Of a stretch of 64,000 nt of DNA, positions 34,683 to 42,669 are shown piece by piece (the first letter of the stretch is position 1; every line of letters begins with the position of its first letter). The DNA comes from Fontibacter flavus (GTDB taxonomy: Bacteria > Bacteroidota > Bacteroidia > Cytophagales > Cyclobacteriaceae), in the NCBI RefSeq assembly GCF_042432905.1, contig NZ_JBHLWI010000028.1, forward strand, positions 1 through 64,000, read 5' to 3'. The translations under genes were made by a program, and so were the position numbers. The notes below the pieces were generated by a model, which saw only the letters and a program-made list of their open reading frames with translations, made no database searches and was not told the DNA's origin.

Positions 34683-37142
34683 TCATTTGGAAATATTTAA
34701 GACTTCAACCCCCACCCTCAATTCATTCAAAATCGGCGTAAACAGATCCTCTGAATCTGTTTCTATACTGATGATCAGGCTGTATCGGATGGATTGTTTG
34801 TAGCGTTTATGGATGGGTCTTGTCTTCCACCAACCCCCAGTTGGAATGATGGCCAATTCGTTTTTAGTAGCCAAATCAGCTGCATTGCCGATCCAAATAT
34901 CTCTATGGATGGATCCTTTGTCTCGTATTTTTTGACCGATTACCCAGTTTTCACTACCTTCTTGTTGATAGTCCTCCTCTAAGGCTTTTCTAGCCTCTTT
35001 ATTGATCCTTGCCAAAAAAGTAGTGGAAGTTTCATTAGTATCCTTCAATTTAAACCGAAGACCGAATGAAGCGTAATTGTTTGCCTTGGCATACCGCTTA
35101 TTGCCTGGATTGGGTTCTATAAAATAGGAGAGCGTTACATTTAGCTTAACCTGTGTATTTCCCATTTCCAACAATTGTTGCTGCGGCCAAGGAAGGGTGA
35201 ATACATGGCATTCATTGGCCTTGACCGTGCCTTTCTCGATAGTATATGGTTTAATCGTTTCTTGAACAACTAAGGAAACGGAATTTTGTATGGTGTATAA
35301 GGCAGCAGGCAAAAATGGCACACCGTAACCTACTGTCCTCAATAATAGAATTTTTTCAACTTTGGAAAGGTCTTCAATTTTCCTGTCACCCAACATTTGA
35401 TCTGTCCATTGGGCAGCATGAACCATAAGTGCCCTTACTGTTTCCGGCCAAATTTTTGGATAATTTTCCAAAATACTTGCAGCAAATTTGCTGGCAAATG
35501 CCGTTGCTGAGGAGGTTTCTCCAAAAGTGGAGAATAGAGAGCGTGCCATTCCTCCTTTGGAAATACTTAATGGCATCAAGGAATCAGGATCACAAAGTCC
35601 GCCATTCCATTCTGCCGCATTTCCTCCCTCAAAAACAACTTCTGGTTTAATTGCCCATTCTTTTTCCCAAGTAATGCTTGTACTGCTTGAGGGAGCTAAC
35701 TGCCCCCTTTGCGCTAAAAGCGTTGCACCTGGATACCTAGATAAATCAATTCTATCTTTCAAAGTATATGCTCCAACGGTCAGGGCATTGAAAGCCTGGG
35801 CAGGATCATGTATACTGTAATCCTGATTGGATAAAGGATATTCCAGCCATCTATGATTGGAAATATTTCCCGCGGAAACCAAAAATAAACGCTTCCAATC
35901 TTCTTCTCCAAAGGTTGATTTATCTAATGCCGCAGACCATGCACTTGGTCTACCAAAGTGAGTAACTCCATCAGCAGTAATGGCCATGCAGAACACTCTT
36001 TGTTCGATGGGATTTGTCTCCGCTCTGGCTATTGCTTCTTCTGTAACCGCGCCATATTGATCTGGATCTGTTGGTTTTGATTGCTGGATCAACTTTATAC
36101 TTTCCAATCGGTGGAAAACCCTTATGCTTTCCCTAGATACTAAGGCTTCAGATAAATCCCCAAAAAAGATGATTCCGGACATAGCTGTTCCATGGCCAGG
36201 AAAAGGCCAAGAATCATTAGTCCCCCATGAAGGGTCGACTGTATCCACATGGATAATCGATGACAAATGTGCCAGTAAGGGATGGCTTTCATTGATCCCA
36301 GAATCCAAAAGGCATACTGATAAGTTAGGATCATCCTGAATTTCTAATTGCTGAGCCAAGTTGGCGATCCAGTCTTTTTGTTCAGGAATATCCATGGAAG
36401 TAAAAACATCAGATAACTCTACTGGTTTTCTTAATTCATCAAGATATTGAGAATATAGCAGTGGTTCAGCCAGTTGTTTGGCACTTCCCTTTACTAGGAT
36501 CACCAAGTGTTCTGGAAAAACCAAAAATCGAGAGGATATCTGTACACCGAATGCTTGTAATCGTTCATTGATCTCCGCTTGGACAGCCTCCGCTGATATG
36601 GTAGTTATATCTAACCAAACCTCCCACCATACTTCCTGTTCATTATCAGGGAAGGGGATTTCAGGTTCTTGCCAAAAGGACTTTAGAGTAGCTTGATGTA
36701 TGGATTCAAGATTTGATAAAAGGCTTGCATTTTTAGGATTTCCCTTTGCCGTATTTCTTTCTGGTTGAGAATAAGAAGAAATTTTTTCTAGGAAATCTTT
36801 AACTCCTTTCTTGGAAAGATAGATCGAACTGATGGTTTTTTCCTGACCATCGTCCTCAATTACCTGTTTTAAAGAAGCAATTCTGATATCACCTGCTTTT
36901 GCTTCAAATTTCTTAATATCAAGTTCAAAACTTGGAAAAGTTTCAAGTTCCACATACACGAAATCACCGGGTTCACCTTGCCAAAAATCTAGAAAAGCTT
37001 CTTCAAATTCATTTTTTAGATTTTTCCCGTGCTTGGTTTGATCGATATTTTTGTTTGTTTCAAACCTGCCTCTTCCAAGGGGAGTAAACCTTATTGATCT
37101 GGCTTTATTGTCTAAAAAAATATGCTTAAAAAATCCGTCCAT
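34683..37142 (-). CDS. ietS: Subtilisin-like serine protease of an IetAS-type defence system
   Basis: An 819-residue S8 family protease without a signal peptide, so it is cytoplasmic. The catalytic triad is readable: Asp280 (SVCLLDSGI), His317 (PGHGTAMSG) and Ser544 (GETSSATAFAS), with the oxyanion Asn426 (SAGNIS). The ~250-residue N-terminal part has no family I recognise; a ~230-residue C-terminal beta domain follows. Subtilases paired with an AAA ATPase form the IetAS system, first described as a plasmid toxin-antitoxin pair and later reported as antiphage. It starts 9 bp after the ATPase stop. The protease is probably held inactive or directed by the ATPase; this is inference. Confidence 0.82.
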   Translation of the reverse strand: MDGFFKHIFLDNKARSIRFTPLGRGRFETNKNIDQTKHGKNLKNEFEEAFLDFWQGEPGDFVYVELETFPSFELDIKKFEAKAGDIRIASLKQVIEDDGQEKTISSIYLSKKGVKDFLEKISSYSQPERNTAKGNPKNASLLSNLESIHQATLKSFWQEPEIPFPDNEQEVWWEVWLDITTISAEAVQAEINERLQAFGVQISSRFLVFPEHLVILVKGSAKQLAEPLLYSQYLDELRKPVELSDVFTSMDIPEQKDWIANLAQQLEIQDDPNLSVCLLDSGINESHPLLAHLSSIIHVDTVDPSWGTNDSWPFPGHGTAMSGIIFFGDLSEALVSRESIRVFHRLESIKLIQQSKPTDPDQYGAVTEEAIARAETNPIEQRVFCMAITADGVTHFGRPSAWSAALDKSTFGEEDWKRLFLVSAGNISNHRWLEYPLSNQDYSIHDPAQAFNALTVGAYTLKDRIDLSRYPGATLLAQRGQLAPSSSTSITWEKEWAIKPEVVFEGGNAAEWNGGLCDPDSLMPLSISKGGMARSLFSTFGETSSATAFASKFAASILENYPKIWPETVRALMVHAAQWTDQMLGDRKIEDLSKVEKILLLRTVGYGVPFLPAALYTIQNSVSLVVQETIKPYTIEKGTVKANECHVFTLPWPQQQLLEMGNTQVKLNVTLSYFIEPNPGNKRYAKANNYASFGLRFKLKDTNETSTTFLARINKEARKALEEDYQQEGSENWVIGQKIRDKGSIHRDIWIGNAADLATKNELAIIPTGGWWKTRPIHKRYKQSIRYSLIISIETDSEDLFTPILNELRVGVEVLNISK

Positions 37143-37151
37143 ATGTTTTGA

Positions 37152-38120
37152 TTAGTATGTTCTCTTTCTAGCCATTATATACTGAATTATTTTTTCTTCG
37201 GTTACACGATTTTCTCCATACAGCAAATAATCTTTCCAGATATCTTCGCATATTTTATGCACTTCAGCATAGCTCAAACCCATAGATTTTTTGGACAGCT
37301 GGTCTAGGTCCATCGCTTTTAGGACTCCTATCTCTGCTAACCTAGCGGAGAAAATTTGTTTGATTTGTGCCTCCGAAGGGTTAGTATAATTGATGATATC
37401 ATCAAATCTTCGGAAAAGGGCGGCATCCAAACTTTCAGGTAAATTGGTAGCAGCAATAATCAGACTGTTGGATTTATCTTTTTCAATCTGGAGCAAAAAA
37501 CTATTCAGTACCCGCTTTATTTCCCCCACATCTTGAGCCTGAGTTCTGGTGCTACCAATGCTGTCAAATTCATCAAACAGATAAACAGCCCTAAAATCCA
37601 TCATGGCATCAAAAATCAACCGAAGCTTGGCTATGGATTCACCAAGGTATCTGCTGATAAGGCCATCCAACCGAATGACAAATAAGGGGAGCCCTAATTC
37701 TCCAGCTAAGGCATGGGCAGTCATAGTTTTCCCTGAACCTGGAGGGCCTACAAGAAGTAACTTTCTTCGGGGTTGCAGATTATGGCTTAATAACTTATCC
37801 AAATGCCTTTGTTCGTGGATGACTTTAGCCAAGGTCTCCTGAATATCCTTGGAGAGCACCATGTCTTTCAATCTTGTGTCCGGACTGACCAATTCCAAGA
37901 GGTCATTCAGTTCTTTTTGGGCTGTGTTTACAGGTAGTCTTTTGACAACAGCTTTGGAAGATTTACTCTTATCAATCAATTTTTTCAATTCCTCAGCCAG
38001 TGCAACATGCCCTTTTCTAGCTTCAGAAGCGGCAATTTGCATAGCAGTAGCATAGAAGCGGGATTCATCCCCTTCTCCAAATGATTTGATCAATGTTTTT
38101 ATTTGTTCTGCCGCTGCCAT
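37152..38120 (-). CDS. ietA: AAA ATPase of an IetAS-type defence system
   Basis: A 322-residue AAA+ ATPase with Walker A GPPGSGKT at residues 125-132, Walker B VYLFDEFDSIG at 179-189, sensor 1 IAATNLPE near 224 and Arg fingers RRFDD at 237-241, in the FtsH/ClpX-like order. It has no protease domain of its own; a helical first ~100 residues may contact the partner subtilase. The start at 38,120 (MAAAEQIKTL) is chosen over an upstream in-frame codon because the additional 22 residues look non-coding. It is the first gene of a three-gene operon and is divergent from an XRE-ImmA gene. Confidence 0.85.
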   Translation of the reverse strand: MAAAEQIKTLIKSFGEGDESRFYATAMQIAASEARKGHVALAEELKKLIDKSKSSKAVVKRLPVNTAQKELNDLLELVSPDTRLKDMVLSKDIQETLAKVIHEQRHLDKLLSHNLQPRRKLLLVGPPGSGKTMTAHALAGELGLPLFVIRLDGLISRYLGESIAKLRLIFDAMMDFRAVYLFDEFDSIGSTRTQAQDVGEIKRVLNSFLLQIEKDKSNSLIIAATNLPESLDAALFRRFDDIINYTNPSEAQIKQIFSARLAEIGVLKAMDLDQLSKKSMGLSYAEVHKICEDIWKDYLLYGENRVTEEKIIQYIMARKRTY

Positions 38121-38229
38121 TGTTGGAATCACTAAAAATTCACTCTCTAAAATATAAACGTAAAATAATACAATATGCCTCAACAAGCCATGAAATATCT
38201 TACTTTCTTTTTTTCAATCCAAAATACTG

Positions 38230-38265
38230 GTTGACAGGTTGTGATAAAAAATATAATTTGTCAAC
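38230..38265. promoter_or_regulatory. Inverted repeat operator candidate between ietA and XRE-ImmA genes
   Basis: GTTGACA (38230-38236) and TGTCAAC (38259-38265) are perfect 7-bp inverted arms 22 bp apart, in the divergent region 43 bp before the XRE-ImmA start. Such a site could bind the adjacent XRE regulator and control both directions. Confidence 0.5.
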
Positions 38266-38307
38266 TAAAATACTTATTTTTACCTAAAATCAAACTTCTT
38301 ATAACCA

Positions 38308-39363
38308 ATGAAATACCTCGCCTCCCGTCTCAAATCAGCCCGTTTGATGAATGGCTTATCTTTGCAAGGTCTGGCTGACCGGATAGAAAATCGTATCACC
38401 AAACAAGCACTCAGCAAGTATGAGCAGGCACAGGTAATCCCTGACTCAGAAATGATCGGCATCTTGGCAGAAGCCCTGCATGTCAGGCCAGATTATTTTC
38501 ATGCCGATACTGTCATAGAATTTGGGGAAATAGAATTTAGAAAACTGGATTCCTGCCCAGTTAAAGAGAAAAATAGGATTGTAGAAATAGCCAAAAATGA
38601 ACTGAGCCGCTACATCGAGCTGGAGGAAATATTGGGTATTGAAACCAAGTTTCATAATCCACTTGATGGAATGGCCATTAATTCTCTAGAGGATATTGAA
38701 AAAGCAGCTGAAACCTTAAGAAAGGCTTGGGGTTTGGGAACAGATGCCATTTCCAATGTAATCGAACTTTTGGAAGATCATCATGTCAAAGTGATAGAAA
38801 TTGAATCTGAGGAGTCATTCGACGGTTTCGCTACTTGGGTGAATGGAAAAGATATTCCCTTAATCGTACTCAATAAAGCCAAGTTTGTGCATAAACTTGA
38901 TCGGAAGCGCTTCACTGCCTTACATGAATTGGGACATTTACTTCTTGATGTGAATGGGTATGAAGAGAAGCAAAAGGAAAAGTTCTGCCATGCTTTTGCT
39001 GCCGCTATGTTGATCCCCGAGGATACCTTAAGAGAAGAACTGGGAGGAAAAAGAAGCAAATTGTCCATGAATGAATTGGGAGCCATCAAGCAGCAATATG
39101 GGGTTTCCATGCAGGCATTAGTTTATCGGGCTAAAAATCTCGGGCTGATCTCTGAAAATTACCTCAAGCAATTCTACATGGTTTTCAATCAACTGGGATT
39201 TCGGGTAACTGAACCAGTGGACTATGAAGGAATGGAGCATTCCAATCGCTTTTCTCAGCTTTTGTTCAGGGCCTTAGCGGAGGAGTATATCAGCATCAGT
39301 AAAGCAGCAGCTTTGAAAAATCAGAAATTGGCGGAGTTTAGGAAGGAAAATATGGTTATTTGA
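38308..39363 (+). CDS. XRE regulator fused to ImmA/IrrE metallopeptidase
   Basis: A 351-residue protein: HTH in the first ~65 residues (LKSARLMNGLSLQGLADRIE), then an ImmA/IrrE zinc peptidase domain with HELGH at 206-210 and a downstream FCHAFAAAMLIPEDTL. COG2856-type proteins cleave a repressor or antitoxin on DNA damage or stress, or serve directly as antitoxins. The following PIN gene starts in a TGATG overlap, so the two form a TA-like pair. The 3' third of this gene and the whole next gene are duplicated at 41,704-42,495. Confidence 0.85.
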   Translation: MKYLASRLKSARLMNGLSLQGLADRIENRITKQALSKYEQAQVIPDSEMIGILAEALHVRPDYFHADTVIEFGEIEFRKLDSCPVKEKNRIVEIAKNELSRYIELEEILGIETKFHNPLDGMAINSLEDIEKAAETLRKAWGLGTDAISNVIELLEDHHVKVIEIESEESFDGFATWVNGKDIPLIVLNKAKFVHKLDRKRFTALHELGHLLLDVNGYEEKQKEKFCHAFAAAMLIPEDTLREELGGKRSKLSMNELGAIKQQYGVSMQALVYRAKNLGLISENYLKQFYMVFNQLGFRVTEPVDYEGMEHSNRFSQLLFRALAEEYISISKAAALKNQKLAEFRKENMVI

Positions 39364-39894
39364 TGAGGATTGCTGTTACGGATGTCTGTATTTTTATTGA
39401 TCTGATCGAGCTGGATTTGATTTCGGATTTTTTTAGACTCGACTTGGAGCTTCACACAACAGTTGAAGTAATGAACGAGTTGTTTACAGAGCAATATCAG
39501 GTGTTAGAAGCTTATCAGCAAGTGGGTAAGTTGATTGTTCATAATCTAGATGCGCAAGACTTTTTAAAAATAGAAGCTTTGGCCCTTCCAAAAGGTCTTT
39601 CTCCAGAAGATAAGTCGGTGCTTTACATCGCTTCTGGTCTAGAAAATGGAATAGTCATTACAAGCGACAATCTGGTAAGAAAATGTACTGAACGTCTTAA
39701 ACTGGAATGTCACGGTTTGCTTTGGGTGATTGACCAGTTTGTAGGTCAAGGTATATGCTCCAAATCCAGTGCATCAGGGTCACTTAAAAGATTGATGGCT
39801 TTGAATAAAATGTATGCTGTAGGAAATTTGAAGATGGAGATAGAAGAAAGAATTTTAAATTGGAAGTGATTTTTTTCATTGGAATTGACTTAAA
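39103..39894 (+). repeat. 792-bp direct repeat, copy 1
   Basis: From TTTCCATGCAGGCATT within the ImmA gene to GGAATTGACTTAAA after the PIN gene the sequence recurs at 41,704-42,495 with about 4-5 percent mismatches and no visible indels. The two copies flank an oppositely oriented XRE/ImmA/PIN module. Confidence 0.85.
39363..39869 (+). CDS. PIN-like toxin candidate paired with XRE-ImmA
   Basis: A 168-residue protein with acidic PIN-domain residues: IAVTDVCIFIDLIELDLISD at the N-terminus, Glu in VEVMNELFTE near 37, and Asp in LSPEDKSVLYIA and GIVITSDNLVRK. PIN domains cut RNA; here it would be the toxic partner controlled by XRE-ImmA. Its start overlaps the upstream stop by one base (TGATG). 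A second copy with ~93 percent identity lies at 41,964. The functional label is inferred from fold and pairing. Confidence 0.7.
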   Translation: MRIAVTDVCIFIDLIELDLISDFFRLDLELHTTVEVMNELFTEQYQVLEAYQQVGKLIVHNLDAQDFLKIEALALPKGLSPEDKSVLYIASGLENGIVITSDNLVRKCTERLKLECHGLLWVIDQFVGQGICSKSSASGSLKRLMALNKMYAVGNLKMEIEERILNWK

Positions 39895-39898
39895 AAAA

Positions 39899-39966
39899 TC
39901 CCCCGAATCTGTTTCTATACTAATAATCAGACTGTATCGGACGGATTGCTTGTAGCGTTTATGGAT
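39899..39966 (-). pseudogene. Remnant of a second ietS 3' end
   Basis: 62 bp (39,905-39,966) match 34,753-34,814 in the 3' part of ietS with only five mismatches and in the same orientation; they include the codons for KQSIRYSLIIS. No flanking subtilase sequence remains. It shows that a second ietS-like gene once lay downstream of the PIN gene in convergent orientation. Confidence 0.8.
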
Positions 39967-40021
39967 TAGATTATCTACTAATTTGAAATCAATTCAAATA
40001 TCAACGTCTTATTCTACTGGC

Positions 40022-40552
40022 TTAAACATCAATCTTTCTGCACTCAAACTCCTTCCACCTTTTTACAGGTAATCTACTCCCCGCTTTTAGGACTTTCTGT
40101 ATAAAATCATCACAATCTGTTTCGGAAAGCAGTTTTTCTTCTACGGCCTTGCAAAGAAAATCCATAGTGCTGAGTTAGGTGATTTGATGCAATTTGCAAT
40201 AGTTGGCAATGTCCTTCAGGTTGCCACTGGCAAGAATATTTTGGGAATAACGAACAACCGCCAAACATGCAGCCTCTCCGTCTCCTTTGAACATTACCTT
40301 CTTGATATACAGATATTCCTTTTTGACTTGAAAATCATGTTCAGGGAAGGGGATAAGTTCCAATAGATTGAAATTAATCAAATTATCTACTTCAGTCTTC
40401 CTTCCCGGCATTCTGGAGATTTCTGCATAGACCTTATCCAACACTTTAATAGGATAAGAGAATATTCTTGGCAACAAAAGGATCTGCCCTCCTGAAATAA
40501 AATGGGAAATGACATCAGCATCAATTATTATGATCTTTTCATGCTTCTTCAT
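40022..40552 (-). pseudogene. PIN-domain toxin with internal stop codon
   Basis: The open frame from 40,552 ends at a TAA (40,175-40,177) after 125 codons, but the same frame continues with LSTMDFLCKAVEEKLLSETD and closes at 40,022, giving a normal ~175-residue length. A Tyr codon (expected ITYLSTMDF) becoming TAA explains the break. Conserved features: IIIIDADVISHF (first PIN Asp), Glu in KVYAEISRM, GDGEAACLAV (central acidic pair) and LASGNLKDI. It overlaps the ImmA gene by 14 bp and is the last gene of an XRE/ImmA/PIN operon. Truncation should remove the C-terminal helix and may inactivate the toxin. Confidence 0.75.
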
Positions 40553-41273
40553 TCCCGTTTTTTATTACTTCAGAAAAATCTATCCCTAAATCTTCCAATA
40601 GGGAATAATAATGGGATTCCGATATTGATCCCTCTTCAAAAAGCCTTCTTGCCAAATCCCCATAATCACCGATAACTTCTTCTTGCAAATCCTTTTCATA
40701 AAGTTTTAAAGAATAGCCATGATCCATGGCACTTTTTCTAACACCCTGTTTATAATCTTCAAGTTGTTGTTTATTAAGCAACTCAAGTTCCTGAAGCCTA
40801 TATAATAAGGCAGTCCTAGAACAGGAAAAATATTGTTCAATTCGGAGTACAGTGCCCAAACTTATTTTTTTATTGGCAAGCTCCCTATCAGGTATCAAGG
40901 ATATTACGCCCTCTTCGGGCATTAAAAATTTTGAGGCAAAGGAATCAGCATTGAATTCTTCCTTGTCCTTCTTATTAAAGATCCCTGTGGAGCAAACCTG
41001 GTATTGGAAATTCTCTTGGACAAAAAGATGATACAGCTCATGACAAATCGTAAAATGCTGATGACCTACTGTTCTTGCAGTATTAATCAACATAAAGCGA
41101 TTGGTATCACCAACCTTTATGGCCATACCTGATACATCCATTTCTAAAGGTCGAAAAACAGCAATTACACCCAGCTTATGAAGCAGACTTTTGAGATGTA
41201 TGCTTTCAGTATTGCCAAAACCATTTTTCGCCCGAAATTGTGAAGCGTACTTATCAAGAATTAGACGGTTCAT
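40539..41273 (-). CDS. ImmA/IrrE-type metallopeptidase (split module)
   Basis: A 244-residue protein with the zinc motif HELYH at 78-82 and a downstream EEFNADSFASKFLMPEEGVI that supplies the third ligand and helix. It differs in sequence from the XRE-ImmA protein at 38,308. The HTH is in a separate gene upstream, overlapping by 20 bp, and the PIN gene follows with a 14-bp overlap: a compact three-gene operon. The peptidase likely acts on the XRE partner or works as antitoxin for the PIN toxin; which is unknown. Confidence 0.83.
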   Translation of the reverse strand: MNRLILDKYASQFRAKNGFGNTESIHLKSLLHKLGVIAVFRPLEMDVSGMAIKVGDTNRFMLINTARTVGHQHFTICHELYHLFVQENFQYQVCSTGIFNKKDKEEFNADSFASKFLMPEEGVISLIPDRELANKKISLGTVLRIEQYFSCSRTALLYRLQELELLNKQQLEDYKQGVRKSAMDHGYSLKLYEKDLQEEVIGDYGDLARRLFEEGSISESHYYSLLEDLGIDFSEVIKNGNEEA

Positions 41274-41610
41274 CTTTGAGTAGATTTTTCATGCTGAGAT
41301 AATTCCTGACTATTTTTTTGAATTTTGCTATCTGTGCCAAATCTTCAGCTTTAATGCTTTCAGCCCTAAATGCCAATGCAAGATTGACCTTGGCCAAATC
41401 TAAATCCTCTTCAAAAAAATCATATTCATCCACGCCATACAAATTGGCCATCTGACTAAGGATTTTGGTAGATGCGGTACGGCTACCATTTTCATAATAG
41501 CTCACTTCTTCACGATTTACTTGAAGATAAGCGGCAACTTGATCCTGCGTAAAACCTAATTTCTTGCGAAGAGCTTGCAAATTTTTCCCGATGATTTGAT
41601 CTTGATTCAT
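41254..41610 (-). CDS. XRE-family regulator (split XRE/ImmA/PIN module)
   Basis: A 118-residue protein with a clear HTH at residues ~10-65 (LQALRKKLGFTQDQVAAYLQ and NREEVSYYENGSRTAST) and a helical C-terminal part (EDLDLAKVNLALAFRAESIK). It is the first gene of the minus-strand module and probably represses it through inverted repeats upstream. Confidence 0.85.
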   Translation of the reverse strand: MNQDQIIGKNLQALRKKLGFTQDQVAAYLQVNREEVSYYENGSRTASTKILSQMANLYGVDEYDFFEEDLDLAKVNLALAFRAESIKAEDLAQIAKFKKIVRNYLSMKNLLKDEPSNS

Positions 41611-41630
41611 GTTAGTTTGATTAAAAAGTG

Positions 41631-41677
41631 TGTTACAAATATAGATCTAAATTTACAAATTTTAAAAATATGTAACA
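41631..41677. promoter_or_regulatory. Inverted repeat and -7 box upstream of the split XRE gene
   Basis: TGTTACA (41631-41637) and TGTAACA (41671-41677) are perfect inverted arms 33 bp apart. Between and partly within them, on the minus strand, lies TATATTTG (plus 41636-41643), a TAnnTTTG -7 box. The layout fits an autoregulated XRE promoter. Confidence 0.5.
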
Positions 41678-41700
41678 TAAATAGTTAATGTAAAGTATGT

Positions 41701-41964
41701 ATGATTTCTATGCAGGCATTAGTTTATCGGGCTAAAAATCTTGGGCTGATCTCTGAAAATTACCTCAAGCAATTCTACATGGTTTTCAATCAACTGGGAT
41801 TTCGGGTAACTGAACCAGTGGACTATGAAGGAATGGAGCATTCCAATCGTTTTTCCCAGCTTTTATTCAGGGCCTTGGCAGAAGAGTTTATCAGCATCAG
41901 TAAGGCAGCTGCTTTGAAGAATCAGAAATTGGCGGAGTTTAGAAAGGAAAATATGGTCATCTGA
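41701..41964 (+). pseudogene. 5'-truncated copy of the XRE-ImmA gene
   Basis: An 87-codon ORF whose residues from MQALVYRAKNLGLISENYLK onward equal the last 84 residues of the XRE-ImmA protein at 38,308, with one change (EEYIS to EEFIS). HTH and HELGH are missing. It is the left end of the second 792-bp repeat; the break falls within the codons for VSMQAL. Confidence 0.88.
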
Positions 41965-42495
41965 TGAGGATTGCTGTTACGGATGCCTGTATTTTTATTG
42001 ATCTGATCGAGCTGGATTTGATTTCGGATTTTTTTAGACTCGACTTGGAGCTTCACACAACAGTTGAAGTAATGAACGAGTTGTTTACAGAGCAATATAA
42101 GGTGTTAGAAGCTTATCAGCAAGTGGGTAAGTTGATGGTTCATAATCTAGATGCGCAAGACTTTTTAAAAATAGAAGCTTTAGCCCTTCCAAAAGGTCTT
42201 TCTCCAGAAGATAAGTCGGTGTTTTATATCGCTACTGGTCTAGAAAATGGAATAGTCATAACCAGCGATAATCTGGTAAGAAAAAATGCTGAGCGTCTTA
42301 GCTTAGAATGGCATGGTTTAATTTGGGTGATTGACATGTTTGTAGGTGAAGGCATATGCTCTAAAACCAGTGCATCAGGATCACTTGAAAAGCTAATGGT
42401 TTTGAATAGAATATATGCAATAGGAAATTTGAAGATGAAGATAGAAGAATGAATTTTTAATTGGAAGTGATTTTTTTCATTGGAATTGACTTAAA
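41704..42495 (+). repeat. 792-bp direct repeat, copy 2
   Basis: Second copy of 39,103-39,894, carrying the ImmA tail and the entire PIN gene. Homology stops on the right just before a stretch that is different from, though faintly similar to, the ietS remnant after copy 1. Confidence 0.85.
41964..42452 (+). CDS. PIN-like toxin candidate, duplicate copy
   Basis: A 162-residue near-copy of the PIN protein at 39,363. It keeps the acidic residues (TDACIFIDLIELD, MNELFTE, LSPEDKSV, VITSDNLVRK) but ends six residues earlier because one base turns an AGA codon into TGA. Its cognate full-length XRE-ImmA antitoxin is not present next to it; only a tail fragment is. If expressed it would depend on the antitoxin encoded 3 kb upstream. 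Confidence 0.7.
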   Translation: MRIAVTDACIFIDLIELDLISDFFRLDLELHTTVEVMNELFTEQYKVLEAYQQVGKLMVHNLDAQDFLKIEALALPKGLSPEDKSVFYIATGLENGIVITSDNLVRKNAERLSLEWHGLIWVIDMFVGEGICSKTSASGSLEKLMVLNRIYAIGNLKMKIEE

Positions 42496-42637
42496 CATAT
42501 CTTCCAAGTCCTTTCCTTTGAATTTGATAAGCGCTTTACTGGATTGTTTGAAGCATTAATAGTAAGGTTTTGTTTTTAATCAGCCTCCATCTTTGATAAA
42601 AACTGGTATAAAGTGGAAAAATTTTCTTTCTTATTTT

Positions 42638-42660
42638 TATATTTGTGAATAAATCACAAA
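42638..42660 (+). promoter_or_regulatory. Promoter with overlapping operator before the AbiL ATPase gene
   Basis: TATATTTG (42638-42645, TAnnTTTG -7 box) overlaps a perfect inverted repeat TTTGTGA (42642-42648) / TCACAAA (42654-42660) with a 5-bp centre, 10-30 bp before the ATG at 42,670. A repressor bound there would block the promoter. No clear -33 element is seen. Confidence 0.5.
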
Positions 42661-42669
42661 TAATCAAAT

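Noticed and set aside
38230..38257. E. coli-type sigma-70 promoter TTGACA...TATAAT
   Set aside because: Spacing is 15 bp and Bacteroidota do not use this consensus; the arms read better as an operator.
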